Part shown: positions 35,465 through 44,399 of the stretch, piece by piece
How the letters are laid out: each line of letters opens with the position of its first letter
Position numbering within the stretch: position 1 is the stretch's first letter
NCBI RefSeq assembly: GCF_024343675.1
Contig: NZ_RJUD01000097.1
Span: 124,001 to 188,000, forward strand
Reading direction: 5' to 3'
DNA length: 64,000 bases
Origin: Lacihabitans sp. CS3-21
Lineage (GTDB): Bacteria; Bacteroidota; Bacteroidia; Cytophagales; Spirosomataceae
Program-made: the position numbers and the translations under genes
The notes under the pieces: generated by a model
What the model was told of the DNA's origin: nothing
The model's input: the letters and a program-made list of their open reading frames with translations, nothing else
Databases searched by the model: none

Positions 35465-36277
35465 TTAACATTCTAAAGAACTCCAAGTAAGATTCTTAGT
35501 TTTATCTTTTAAATCAGCATGTATTTCTAGCTTACTTTTGGCAGTTTCAAATTCACTGTATTTACAAACCAATGCTGCAGCAATTTGATCGTTCTGACTT
35601 TCTGAATCAAACAACCTTTTTATATCTTCAAAAATTGTTTCATCTAAATATTTAACTACTAATCTCCACGCTTGAGGAGGGATTGACCTACCTGCCGCCC
35701 AACGCTCATGTGCTAGGTTTGAAATTGAAGTAGCCAATTCTTTATTGGCTCTTTCATCTAATCCCAAAATTCTTTGAATTGGTTTGTCGTTGAAAATACA
35801 TTTTAAAACTAACTGGTTCCAAGCCAATTCAGAGAAATATTCTTGCGGATAAGGATTTTTGAAGGCGATAGCATCAAATACCACTCCTATGTTGGTTCTT
35901 ACTGCATCGGTGGCTCGTAAAAGCCATGTTTCAGGGTTTTCAAGAAAAACCAAGGATGATATCAAAGCTACTGCTTCGTTATTTTCAGCCGTTTCAAAAA
36001 GCGTATGGAGTGTTTTGGTGTAAACTTCTTTGTGTAAATCACTTAAACTTGCTAAAAAATAAGCCCTCACCAATTTATCCAATGTCCAAGTTTTGAAGTC
36101 AACTCCATTCAGTGTCTCAAATGTATTTATAGGGGTTTTGCTGATAAATCGAGGTGTTGCAACAAATGCTGTTTGTAAAGATTGCAAACTACCACTGGCT
36201 TTTGTTTCAATCCAATTGAGCTCTTTTTGAGAGGCATTGGCCTTTATAATCTCAAAAAGATTATCCTTTGCGTTCAT
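35465..36277 (-). CDS. eboA: EboA, first protein of the ebo operon
   Basis: The 270-residue, helix-rich protein shows the EboA signature in its centre and C-terminal half: ATDAVRTNIGVVFDAIAFKN, PYPQEYFSELAWNQLVLKCI, FNDKPIQRILGLDERANKEL and LAHERWAAGRSIPPQAWRLV. No membrane segment or catalytic motif is visible; the family has no known activity. It is the promoter-proximal gene of eboA-B-C-D-E-F, with a TATATTTG box 47 bases upstream. The clear match of the central motif and the neighbours together make the assignment firm even though function is not known. Confidence 0.9.
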   Translation of the reverse strand: MNAKDNLFEIIKANASQKELNWIETKASGSLQSLQTAFVATPRFISKTPINTFETLNGVDFKTWTLDKLVRAYFLASLSDLHKEVYTKTLHTLFETAENNEAVALISSLVFLENPETWLLRATDAVRTNIGVVFDAIAFKNPYPQEYFSELAWNQLVLKCIFNDKPIQRILGLDERANKELATSISNLAHERWAAGRSIPPQAWRLVVKYLDETIFEDIKRLFDSESQNDQIAAALVCKYSEFETAKSKLEIHADLKDKTKNLTWSSLEC

Positions 36278-36323
36278 TTTTTTGTTGTACTATTAGCGTT
36301 CTTTTTCCTATGATTTTATTGTT

Positions 36324-36331
36324 CAAATATA
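36324..36331 (-). promoter_or_regulatory. Candidate -7 box of the ebo operon
   Basis: Minus-strand TATATTTG (36331-36324) matches TAnnTTTG, about 47 bases before the eboA ATG. The nearest upstream TTTG is 34 bases away, too far for a standard promoter. The upstream AT-rich stretch (36400-36440) has loose inverted repeats (ATTATTT/AAATAAT). Confidence 0.4.
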
Positions 36332-36516
36332 CTCATAAATTGATTTTATTATCCTTAATAATAGACAAAATTCGAGTCTTTGTAGAAGTATTTTTTAGAT
36401 AATATTTTGAATTATTTTTTTTGAAATAATAATATCAAAAATGGCAGAATAGTATGAGATTCTGGTCTTAAAATCTCTAGAATTTCAATTGACGAAATCA
36501 AAAAATCAGCTCGATA

Positions 36517-37623
36517 TTATTTCCAAAACCCTTTGAAGTCAAAGTTCTTTTTAGTTGCTTGGACGTCTATGTGGTCTGAGTCTCCCAAAAGAAATCCCCA
36601 GGCTTTGAGCGACTCTGAAGAATCAAATATGACTTTTATTATGGCGGTAAGAGGCAAAGCCAGAACCAATCCGCTTATACCCCAAAGGTTTCCAAAAAGT
36701 AGTAATGACATGATGGCAGCCAAGGAGTTGATGCTGACTTTATTACCCACAATCATAGGCGTGATGAAGTTGCCTTCTAAAAACTGAATAACAAAAAAAG
36801 AAGCCGCTACGCCAGCCGGATACCAATAAGAATCTTTGGTAATCAAAGCCACCATAATGGGTAAAGCTGATCCTATGGCAATACCGATGTAAGGTATTAA
36901 AACCAAAAAAGAAGCAAAAAAACCAAAAAATAAGGCATGTTCAATTTCTAGAAAGTATAGAGCTCCTGTATTTAAAATACCCACTATTAAAATCACCAGG
37001 AGTAATCCAACAATATAGTTTCTTACTACGCCATTTATTTTATTGATAGTGTTAGATATGGTATGTTTGCTACTTGTTCGCATTAATTTATATACGAACG
37101 TCTTTAGAAAGTCTCTATAGAGTAAAAATAAAAAAATATAAAGTGGTAATAAAGAGATGTTTAGAAGAAATCCTGATGTTGTACTCAATGTCTGGCCAAT
37201 AAATTGTGTGCTATTTTTTAGCACTTCAGTCATGTATTTTTGGCTTTCTTTTATCAACTGGTTTTGGTTGATATGGAGATTACGTCTTAGGAGTTTTTCA
37301 ATGGAAGTTATCCATACTGTACCTTTTTTTTCTACCAAAGGAATTAAGCTTTCCAATTGAATTATTTGAGTATATGAAAAATACACAATTGAGCCCAATA
37401 TACTTAAAGCAATTATTATAGCTATTAAAATAGCCATGGGCCTAGGTATATGATACTTTTCTAGAAATCTACAGATAGGGTACAATAAGAAAGAGAGAAG
37501 TCCCGCAAAAATAAACGGTATAAAAATGTCTTTCAAAATATACAAGGCATAAACCACAATTACCAAAATAATCAATGCGAAAGCAGCATTTTGAACAGGG
37601 AATAGGCCTTGTCTTTTTGTCAT
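36517..37623 (-). CDS. AI-2E/YdiK-family membrane permease
   Basis: The 368-residue protein has paired N-terminal helices (about 12-50), a helix near 65, a central soluble region, and four or five more helices toward the C-terminus, with the family signature LIPYIGIAIGSALPIMVALI and a conserved PLTAIIKVIFD end. The AI-2E exporter family includes TqsA and YdiK-type proteins; many members carry other substrates or ions, so the transported molecule is unassigned. Its ATG overlaps the tatC stop by four bases (ATGA), so it is translationally coupled to tatC. It ends about 240 bases before eboA on the same strand, without an obvious terminator. Confidence 0.88.
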   Translation of the reverse strand: MTKRQGLFPVQNAAFALIILVIVVYALYILKDIFIPFIFAGLLSFLLYPICRFLEKYHIPRPMAILIAIIIALSILGSIVYFSYTQIIQLESLIPLVEKKGTVWITSIEKLLRRNLHINQNQLIKESQKYMTEVLKNSTQFIGQTLSTTSGFLLNISLLPLYIFLFLLYRDFLKTFVYKLMRTSSKHTISNTINKINGVVRNYIVGLLLVILIVGILNTGALYFLEIEHALFFGFFASFLVLIPYIGIAIGSALPIMVALITKDSYWYPAGVAASFFVIQFLEGNFITPMIVGNKVSINSLAAIMSLLLFGNLWGISGLVLALPLTAIIKVIFDSSESLKAWGFLLGDSDHIDVQATKKNFDFKGFWK

Positions 37624-38492
37624 GATTCCGTTTCTTTTAGTTTCTTATTATAAATTCTTTGAGATACCAATATGCTAATTTCAAATAAGATATAAAGCGG
37701 AATAGCCACTAAAACTTGGCTGATCATATCTGGAGAAGGTGTAATGATCGCTGCCACAATAAGAATTATTACGAAAGCATGCTTTCTGTATTCTTTCAAA
37801 AATGCCGGAGTAACTATTCCAATACGCGTCAAAACCAAAATTGCCATAGGTAGCTGAAAGGTAACACCACAAGCCAATGTAAGTGTTGCCAATACCGAAA
37901 TGTAAGACTGTATATCGAATTGATTCTCAATACTTGGGTCGATTTGGAAGTTTACCAAAAAGTTTATGGCAAAAGGAGCAACCACATAATAGCCGAACAT
38001 AATACCTAAGAAAAACAGTGCAGTCACAAAGAAAACAGATCCTGTTGCGGCTTTTTTCTCTGTAATTTTCAGACCAGGCTTTATAAATCTCCAAATTTCC
38101 CAAAAAACATACGGAAACGCTACCAAAAGCCCAACTATCGCCGAAGCAGTAAGTTGCATCATAAACTGACCAGAAACCTCACGACTCATCAATGAGAAGT
38201 TGAGTTTTTCTACACAAAGGCTCGGGATACCTACTTTATTGCCCAATTCGCATAGTTTTCTGTAAGTCCAAAAGTCGGGCCTTGAAGGAGCTAAAATGAT
38301 GAGATTAAAAATCTTACCCATCATCACCCAAGCTGCTATCATAAAGATAAGTATGGCTGCCACAGATCGGATAATGTGCCATCTGAGTTCCTCCAAATGC
38401 TCTATAAAAGTCATTTCCTTTTCGACGTGTTCACCAGTATTTTCGTCTTCGTTGTCGTTATAATGTATGTAAGGAGATTGATCTAATGGCAT
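37620..38492 (-). CDS. tatC: TatC, twin-arginine translocase subunit
   Basis: The start is the ATG at 38492 (MPLDQSPYIHYNDNEDEN); a TTG at 38513 lies in a promoter box. The 290-residue product has the hallmark EMTFIEHLEELRWHIIRS at the end of a 30-residue acidic N-terminal extension, then six membrane helices with FPYVFWEIWRFIKPGL and FGYYVVAPFAINFLVNF. TatC recognises RR signal peptides and, with TatA, transports folded proteins. No tatA/B gene is nearby; in Bacteroidota tatA is often separate. It is co-transcribed with the AI-2E permease. Confidence 0.96.
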   Translation of the reverse strand: MPLDQSPYIHYNDNEDENTGEHVEKEMTFIEHLEELRWHIIRSVAAILIFMIAAWVMMGKIFNLIILAPSRPDFWTYRKLCELGNKVGIPSLCVEKLNFSLMSREVSGQFMMQLTASAIVGLLVAFPYVFWEIWRFIKPGLKITEKKAATGSVFFVTALFFLGIMFGYYVVAPFAINFLVNFQIDPSIENQFDIQSYISVLATLTLACGVTFQLPMAILVLTRIGIVTPAFLKEYRKHAFVIILIVAAIITPSPDMISQVLVAIPLYILFEISILVSQRIYNKKLKETES

Positions 38493-38510
38493 TTGTTTGA
38501 TTTCTTTATG

Positions 38511-38546
38511 CAAATGTAATAATTTAATACGCTTCTATAAAACAAA
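38511..38546 (-). promoter_or_regulatory. Promoter of tatC
   Basis: Minus-strand TTTG (38546-38543), 24 bases, TACATTTG (38518-38511). The second box contains the in-frame TTG that would otherwise extend tatC, so the ATG at 38492 is supported. It starts inside the glyA terminator hairpin. Confidence 0.55.
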
Positions 38547-38579
38547 ATACCCCATCTAAACATTCAGATGGGGTATTTT
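38544..38579 (-). terminator. Intrinsic terminator of glyA
   Basis: Stem AAAATACCCCATCT / AGATGGGGTATTTT (14 pairs) around an 8-base loop, located 15-50 bases after the glyA stop. The A/T tails make it symmetrical, but only glyA runs into it from a gene end. Confidence 0.88.
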
Positions 38580-38593
38580 TTTGGTTTATGATA

Positions 38594-39886
38594 TTATTTA
38601 AATAGTGGAAATCCTGTCATCCACTCATTTACTTCGTTTCTAACACTGGTAATAATTGACTCATTGTCATGATTCATCAAAACTTTGTCTACCAAATCTA
38701 CCACTCTTACAAAGTCACTTTCTACCAATCCACGGGTGGTCATGGCAGCAGTTCCTACTCTCATTCCCGAAGTAGTCATGGCTGTGGCATCGTCAAAAGG
38801 TACCATGTTTTTGTTCACCGTGATATCCGCTTTTATCAACGTATTCTCTGCCAACTTTCCAGTCAATCCTTTCGGACGAAGGTCAATTAGAGCCAAATGG
38901 TTGTCTGTTCCGCCAGATATTACACTGTAGCCTTTGTCAACAAATGCTTGTGCCATTACTTTGGCGTTTTTCTGCACTTGTACAGCATAAGCTCCGAAGT
39001 CTTCTGTAAGGGCTTCTCCAAACGCAACTGCCTTAGCAGCAATGATATGCTCCAATGGGCCACCTTGTGTACCAGGGAAAACGCCTGAATCTAAAAGTGA
39101 TGCCATAGATCTCATTTTTCCTTTGGCAGTAATGATTCCAAACGGATTTTCGAAGTCGTTTCTCATCATGATTACACCACCTCTTGTTCCTCTAAGGGTT
39201 TTGTGTGTAGTGGTAGTTACAATATGGCAATGATCAAATGGGTCAGCCAATAGTCCTTTTGCAATTAATCCTGCCGGATGAGATATATCGGCTAAAAGCA
39301 CAGCCCCAACTTTGTCAGCTATGGCTCTTAATCTAGCATAATCCCAATCTCTTGAGTAAGCTGAAGCCCCACAAATAATTAATTTTGGCTTTTCTTTGTT
39401 GGCAGTTTCTTCTACGCTGTCCCAATTTATGAGGCCGGTTTCCTTTTCTACACCATAGAAAAACGGTTGAAAGTATTTTCCCGAAATATTTACAGGAGAA
39501 CCATGAGATAAATGACCTCCATGTGATAAGTCAAATCCTAATATTTTGTCGCCAGGTTGTAAACAAGCCAAAAATACGGCCATGTTTGCTTGAGCACCTG
39601 AGTGCGGTTGCACATTTGCCCAAGTTAATTTAAAAAGTTCTTTAAGTCTATCGATTGCAATCTGCTCCACTTCGTCTACCACTTCACAACCGCCATAATA
39701 TCTTTTTCCTGGCAATCCCTCAGCGTATTTGTTGGTTAGCACACTTCCTGCGGCTTCCATTACTTGTGGTGAAACAAAGTTTTCAGAGGCAATCAGCTCA
39801 ATCCCATGCAGCTGTCTGTTATGTTCTTTCTGAATTAAATCAAAAATTTGATTGTCTCTTGTCGAAGTAGAATTCAATACTGACAT
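38594..39886 (-). CDS. glyA: Serine hydroxymethyltransferase
   Basis: The 430-residue enzyme shows all SHMT landmarks: [62 protein letters not shown] and the PLP lysine, Lys229, in [28 protein letters not shown] follows. It converts serine and tetrahydrofolate to glycine and methylene-tetrahydrofolate. It is monocistronic with its own terminator (38544-38579) and a TAATTTTG box at 39929-39936. Length and residues are normal for the family. Confidence 0.98.
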   Translation of the reverse strand: MSVLNSTSTRDNQIFDLIQKEHNRQLHGIELIASENFVSPQVMEAAGSVLTNKYAEGLPGKRYYGGCEVVDEVEQIAIDRLKELFKLTWANVQPHSGAQANMAVFLACLQPGDKILGFDLSHGGHLSHGSPVNISGKYFQPFFYGVEKETGLINWDSVEETANKEKPKLIICGASAYSRDWDYARLRAIADKVGAVLLADISHPAGLIAKGLLADPFDHCHIVTTTTHKTLRGTRGGVIMMRNDFENPFGIITAKGKMRSMASLLDSGVFPGTQGGPLEHIIAAKAVAFGEALTEDFGAYAVQVQKNAKVMAQAFVDKGYSVISGGTDNHLALIDLRPKGLTGKLAENTLIKADITVNKNMVPFDDATAMTTSGMRVGTAAMTTRGLVESDFVRVVDLVDKVLMNHDNESIITSVRNEVNEWMTGFPLFK

Positions 39887-40309
39887 TGATTAATTTTATA
39901 ATTTAGATTACTCGATTTTTCTAAGCCGCAAAATTAAAACTTCTTTTTCTAGAATAATCTTACATCTAAAAGTTTTTTGGGTTTTTGGCCAAAAAAAAAT
40001 TAGAATATGCCAACTTCATAGTTAGTCTTCCATTAAATGTGTTAAAATACTGACGGTCTAGTTTTTGTGCATTTTATTAATAAATTCAATTTTACCAATC
40101 ATCGGACTAGTTTTTTTCTATATTAAAGTTCAGATTTTGCTGCAGACTGCTTTTAGAATTTAGTTTTTTTTAGAAATAAACTACTTAAATTGGCTATTGT
40201 AAAATAGTTTTATTAGTTTTATTTATAAACCCTATAATCTATAGTAATTGCTTATTTTCAAAATGAAAACTTTCAATTTGGAGTCAGTGATGAGTGAAAC
40301 TTAAAAACT
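39887..40309. other. Divergent AT-rich intergenic region
   Basis: This 423-base stretch between glyA and the gene at 40310 holds a glyA -7 box at 39929-39936 and otherwise only AT-rich sequence with A/T tracts. I see no gene, RNA structure or convincing rightward promoter. Confidence 0.45.
39929..39936 (-). promoter_or_regulatory. Candidate -7 box of glyA
   Basis: Minus-strand TAATTTTG (39936-39929) matches TAnnTTTG, 43 bases before the ATG. No TTG is present at the usual upstream distance. Confidence 0.4.
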
Positions 40310-40981
40310 ATGAATATAATATTGACCCTTTTTGAGAGCCTTTCCTCTATGTTATCAGAGCCGATGACCTCTTTGACAGATTTGCTTCTTTCTATCAGTT
40401 GTTTCTATTTTTTCTTCGGTCTTCAAAAGTTCAACGAAGCCAGCATAGGTCAGCAACATTGGCAAAAGTTCTTTCTTTTTCTCGGATTTTCGACCCTTTT
40501 AGGGGCTTTGGCACATGGTATTTTTGAAAGACAAAACAATCTTTTTTACAATTCTGTGTGGTTAATTATGCAGATTTCAGCTGGAATTTCCATTTTCTAT
40601 GCTCAGGCTGCGGCTTTTGGACAGCTGAGCAACCTTAAAGTAAGCAAACTAATGATTTCTTTATCCGTCCTTCAGTTTGTTATTTTTCTGCCGTCAGTAT
40701 TTTATTTTTTTGATTTCAGGGTGGTTGCTTTTAATTCACTCATAGCCATGACGCAAATGATTGTGGTATTTTTTCCGTCCAAAATCGAGAATTGGGTTTA
40801 CAAAACATATATAAGTTTCGGTTTTTTTATATCTTTTTTAACGATTTACGTGCACAGTCAAAAGCTTTCATTTTCAAAATGGTTTAATCACAACGACATT
40901 TCCCATTTAATAATGTATGTAAGTATTTTATTGATTTTTAGAGGGATAAAGTATCAATGCAAAACCCAAACTACTGACTAA
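40310..40981 (+). CDS. DUF6962-like small polytopic membrane protein
   Basis: The 223-residue protein has about seven hydrophobic segments (near 17-38, 47-65, 74-97, 103-125, 128-147, 155-178 and 192-211). The opening MTSLTDLLLSISCFYFFFG resembles DUF6962 proteins. A conserved His-Gly pair (GALAHGIFE) and charged residues between helices are the only polar motifs. Function is unknown. It stands alone on the plus strand and its stop overlaps the converging end of the epimerase gene by 11 bases. Confidence 0.65.
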   Translation: MNIILTLFESLSSMLSEPMTSLTDLLLSISCFYFFFGLQKFNEASIGQQHWQKFFLFLGFSTLLGALAHGIFERQNNLFYNSVWLIMQISAGISIFYAQAAAFGQLSNLKVSKLMISLSVLQFVIFLPSVFYFFDFRVVAFNSLIAMTQMIVVFFPSKIENWVYKTYISFGFFISFLTIYVHSQKLSFSKWFNHNDISHLIMYVSILLIFRGIKYQCKTQTTD

Positions 40982-41876
40982 TGTTTTTTTTAATCAATAA
41001 ATCTTTAAGTGCATCTTCGAGATATTCATATTTGATACTAAAGGGAAGCGTTTTTTTATTATGAACTCTGCTGCTTCCTAAAACTACAACAGACATTTCT
41101 CCTAGAATCATTTGTAGAACAATAGCTGGGACATTGGGTAAAAATATTTTTCTGTTTAAGATTTCAGCCGCCAATTTTGTAAAGTCTTTGTTACGAACTG
41201 GGTTTGGAGCCACGCCGTTTATTATCCCACTGATATTTTCATTTATAATTGATTGGTAGAATATTTCAACTATATCATCTATATGTATCCATGACATCCA
41301 CTGCTTGCCTGAACCTATTGGCGACCCAGCATAATATTTTATCGGGCGTGTAATTTTAGGCAAAGCACCATCTTCAGGGTCTAAAACGACTCCAGTTCGG
41401 ATTTTCACAAGCCTTAAATTTAGCTTTTGGGCAAAATCTTCTTCTTCTTTTTCCCATTTTATGCAGCAATGTGCCATAAAATCGCTTCCATTTTCTGATT
41501 TTTCATCGTTTTCAGTTTCGCCTGAGTCTCCGCCATAATAACCAATTGCCGAACCTCCCACAATAGCTTTCAAAGTTGATCCTGTTAGTTTTTCAGAGAT
41601 AAGTTCAAGTGATTTTACTCTACTATCGATGATTTCTTTTTTTCTTTCAGGAGTCCATTTTTTGTCAGCAATGCCTGCACCTGCTAAATGAACAAGTACT
41701 TCCACGCCTTCAAAAGCATGAATATCTATAGTTTTGTTGTCCCAAAGAAATTCTTTTGCAGCAGTTTTGTGTGTGATTTTTCGTGTAAGAATATTCACTT
41801 GATGTCCTTCTAAAATGAGTCTTTTTGTTAAAGCTTTTCCGATTAGTCCACTACCACCAGTTATTAAAACTTTCAT
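40971..41876 (-). CDS. TIGR01777-family SDR epimerase
   Basis: The start is the ATG at 41876 (MKVLITGGSGLIGKALTKRL), which places the Rossmann GGxGxxG at the very N-terminus. The frame is open upstream to 41963, but that stretch contains the terminator of the preceding gene. The 301-residue product then shows VEVLVHLAGAGIADKKWTPE, SAIGYYGGDSG and, near the C-terminus, NGVAPNPVRNKDFT, the pattern of the YfcH/SulA-like TIGR01777 group. These are NAD(P)-binding, nucleoside-sugar-epimerase-like proteins of unknown substrate. Its transcription unit is probably single. Confidence 0.88.
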   Translation of the reverse strand: MKVLITGGSGLIGKALTKRLILEGHQVNILTRKITHKTAAKEFLWDNKTIDIHAFEGVEVLVHLAGAGIADKKWTPERKKEIIDSRVKSLELISEKLTGSTLKAIVGGSAIGYYGGDSGETENDEKSENGSDFMAHCCIKWEKEEEDFAQKLNLRLVKIRTGVVLDPEDGALPKITRPIKYYAGSPIGSGKQWMSWIHIDDIVEIFYQSIINENISGIINGVAPNPVRNKDFTKLAAEILNRKIFLPNVPAIVLQMILGEMSVVVLGSSRVHNKKTLPFSIKYEYLEDALKDLLIKKNISQ

Positions 41877-41950
41877 GTTTTTATTTTTACAAACAACCCA
41901 CTTTAAATGATTGTTTTGAGATTTCTTTTTAAAACCAAACGAGTATGCAT

Positions 41951-41982
41951 AAAAAAAGGGCATTTTTGAATTAAAAATGCCC
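41951..41982 (-). terminator. Intrinsic terminator of the GH20 gene
   Basis: Stem GGGCATTTTT / AAAAATGCCC around GAATT, followed on the minus strand by seven T (41957-41951), 23 bases after the hexosaminidase stop. Confidence 0.85.
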
Positions 41983-42004
41983 TCAGTTTTAGTATTGAAA
42001 TATA

Positions 42005-44293
42005 TTACCTTACCGAAATTTCATCCACAAATAACCATGCTGGAGTTCCTTGTCCTGGATGTCCAGCCGGAAGTTTCCCGTAGTTTTCTGCTATTATTTT
42101 TATATATCTAGCGTTATTATTTCCTATAGAAATGTTGAGTTGTTGAACAAAGTTTTCAGTTTTAACTGCGTTGCCCAATTCCATTTTTTTAATAGATTTA
42201 TAACTTATATTGTCATTCGAAATCAATATTTCGATGTTTTTTGGTGGCATGATCCATGATGAATAAGCTCCTTGAAAGCCTACCGAGACGTTTGAAAAGA
42301 AAGTTTTTTGACCTAAATCTAAAGTAAAGTCAAAGTTTGTACCGCTAAAACCAACCCAGGGTTCGTTGCTATTGATATCACCCCTTATGCCATTTGTCAA
42401 AGCATATTTTTCTCCTCCTGTATATCTTCTGGGTTCGGTTGCCAATGAATATGATTTACCTGTCGATTTAGAAATTACATAAGATTTTGAAGTAACTGAT
42501 CCAAGCATTTTGCCTGCTTTTGTAAAATAAGCCGCAGCTATAGTTCTATCGCCAGTTACCGCTATTTTTTTTGAATCTGTGTAAACCAATGATTTTGTAT
42601 TTGGTTTTGTGCCATCCAGCGTATACCTGATAATACCAGACGGGTCATTTGATTTTAATGAAACCAGCGGTTGATTAAGTTTATTTTTTTCTGTGGCGAA
42701 TGATACGTTATAGTAAGCCGTTGAATAGTTTACAGCCATTTGGTTCAGCCTTTCAAAATGTTTGGTCATTCTTGTGCCAAAATCCGAGAAGTCTTTTTCT
42801 TTGGAGGACCAACCAATTTCAGCTGTGGCAAGTGTTCTCGGAAAAAGCATATATTCAGCTAGTTCTGGCTTTGATATATATTCTGTCCATAAATTTGCTT
42901 GTACACCTTTAATGTATTTTGATTCTTCTTCCGTTAGTTCGGGAGAGAAAGGCTCAAATGAATATGTTTTTTCAACGGGAAGAAATCCTCCAATGGCCAA
43001 AGGTTCTGTAGCGGGATTGCCTTGGTAGTAATCAAGGTACATGTGGCTATTTGGTGTCATTATCACATCATGTTTTTGTTTGGCAGCGGTAATTCCACCT
43101 TCTACACCTCTCCATGACATTACCGTTGCATTTGGTGACAAGCCGCCTTCTAAAATTTCATCCCACCCAATAATTTTTCGACCTTTAGAAGTTACAAATT
43201 TGTCAATTCTCCTGATAAAATAGCTTTGGAGTTCATGCTCATCTTTTAAACCCTCTTTTCTCATCAAATCTTGACAAAACTTTGAGTTCTTCCAAGCAGT
43301 TTTGGGGCATTCATCACCACCTATATGTATATATTGACTTGGAAATATATCTATTACCTCAGTTAGTACATTTTCAAGAAACTCAAAAGTTTTCTCGTTT
43401 GGACAATATACCCTTTCTTCTACACCCCATTTTGTACCCACTTCATACTGTTCTCCAGTACAACCCAGCTCGGGATAGGCAGCAATGGCAGCTAAGGCAT
43501 GGCCTGGCATTTCTATTTCAGGAACAATGGTCACAAATTTTCTTTGGGCATAGGCCACCAAGTCACGGATTTCATCTTGGGTATAAAAGCCTCCATGTGG
43601 TTTTCCATCATATTTTTGATCACGGTAATGACCCAACATAGATTCTTTTCTTATGGAGCCAACTTCGGTCAGTCTAGGGTATTTTTTAATTTCTATCCTC
43701 CAACCTTGATCTTCAGTAAGATGCAAATGTAAAACATTGAGTTTGTGAGCGGCTATCACATCAACAAGCTTTTTTATAAAAGATACTGGAAAAAAATACC
43801 TTCCTACATCCATCATAACTCCTCGATATTCGAACCTTGGTTGATCTTTAATGGTGCATTCTGGCAAGGAAAGGATTAATTTGGATTGATAGGAGCTGCT
43901 TAATACTTCCGTTGGAAAAAGTTGGAGAAGCGTCTGCAAACCATAAAAGTGTCCAATCGGATTAGAAGCTTCAATGTTTACGCCTGATGATGTAACTTTC
44001 AAGACATATCCTTCTTTTTCTATTTGGTTATTTTTTGAAAACAAAATCCTGTTTGAACCTTTCCCAGTAACCACGTTCTGCTGTTTGTTAGTCACTATTT
44101 TTATGCGAAGGGCTAGCTGCTCAGCCACTTCTTTCGCCTCAAGGTTATCATCAGACACTGCTATCTGAGTATTTTCATTCCAAACAAACTTGCCTTTGCC
44201 TTGAACAATACTTTGCGGTTTTGGTATAACGGAAATGGTACTTTGTGCAAAAGCTCCAAAAGAAATTAAAAAAGCCAAAAAGATTTTTTTCAT
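42005..44293 (-). CDS. GH20 beta-N-acetylhexosaminidase, exported
   Basis: Start at ATG 44293 gives a signal peptide (MKKIFLAFLISFGAFAQ); a TTG at 44320 would precede it by nine residues. The 762-residue enzyme has an N-terminal GH20b domain (about 20-150), the catalytic barrel (about 155-500; FEYRGVMMDVGRYFFPVSFI; catalytic Asp327-Glu328 in YIHIGGDECPKTAW; VMSWRG), a chitobiase-type C-terminal domain (IIRYTLDGTKPNTKSLVY) and a discoidin-like (F5/8 C) domain with NARYIKIIAENYGKLPAG. It removes terminal GlcNAc/GalNAc from chitin or glycoconjugate oligomers in the periplasm or outside. A perfect inverted repeat at 44331-44360 lies 38 bases upstream. Confidence 0.95.
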   Translation of the reverse strand: MKKIFLAFLISFGAFAQSTISVIPKPQSIVQGKGKFVWNENTQIAVSDDNLEAKEVAEQLALRIKIVTNKQQNVVTGKGSNRILFSKNNQIEKEGYVLKVTSSGVNIEASNPIGHFYGLQTLLQLFPTEVLSSSYQSKLILSLPECTIKDQPRFEYRGVMMDVGRYFFPVSFIKKLVDVIAAHKLNVLHLHLTEDQGWRIEIKKYPRLTEVGSIRKESMLGHYRDQKYDGKPHGGFYTQDEIRDLVAYAQRKFVTIVPEIEMPGHALAAIAAYPELGCTGEQYEVGTKWGVEERVYCPNEKTFEFLENVLTEVIDIFPSQYIHIGGDECPKTAWKNSKFCQDLMRKEGLKDEHELQSYFIRRIDKFVTSKGRKIIGWDEILEGGLSPNATVMSWRGVEGGITAAKQKHDVIMTPNSHMYLDYYQGNPATEPLAIGGFLPVEKTYSFEPFSPELTEEESKYIKGVQANLWTEYISKPELAEYMLFPRTLATAEIGWSSKEKDFSDFGTRMTKHFERLNQMAVNYSTAYYNVSFATEKNKLNQPLVSLKSNDPSGIIRYTLDGTKPNTKSLVYTDSKKIAVTGDRTIAAAYFTKAGKMLGSVTSKSYVISKSTGKSYSLATEPRRYTGGEKYALTNGIRGDINSNEPWVGFSGTNFDFTLDLGQKTFFSNVSVGFQGAYSSWIMPPKNIEILISNDNISYKSIKKMELGNAVKTENFVQQLNISIGNNNARYIKIIAENYGKLPAGHPGQGTPAWLFVDEISVR

Positions 44294-44330
44294 TAATGTA
44301 TTTATTAGGATATTCTGCAAGTAACGAAAT

Positions 44331-44360
44331 TTATATTATTAAATTATTTTAATAATATAA
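44331..44360. promoter_or_regulatory. Perfect 13-bp inverted repeat, candidate operator of the GH20 gene
   Basis: TTATATTATTAAA (44331-44343), TTAT, then TTTAATAATATAA (44348-44360). The arms pair perfectly but contain no G or C, so a terminator for ribBA is less likely than a binding site for a dimeric regulator just upstream of the GH20 start (ATG at 44293). Confidence 0.45.
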
Positions 44361-44399
44361 AAATTTTAAGCTTTTAATTAAATAAGGACTTTAGAATTA

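Noticed and set aside
38511-38513. TTG start extending tatC
   Set aside because: It is inside TACATTTG, a promoter -7 box; the ATG at 38492 is the likely start.
41877-41963. Upstream extension of the TIGR01777 epimerase reading frame
   Set aside because: It runs through the terminator of the preceding GH20 gene and adds a stretch not found in the family; the start at 41876 puts the Rossmann motif first.
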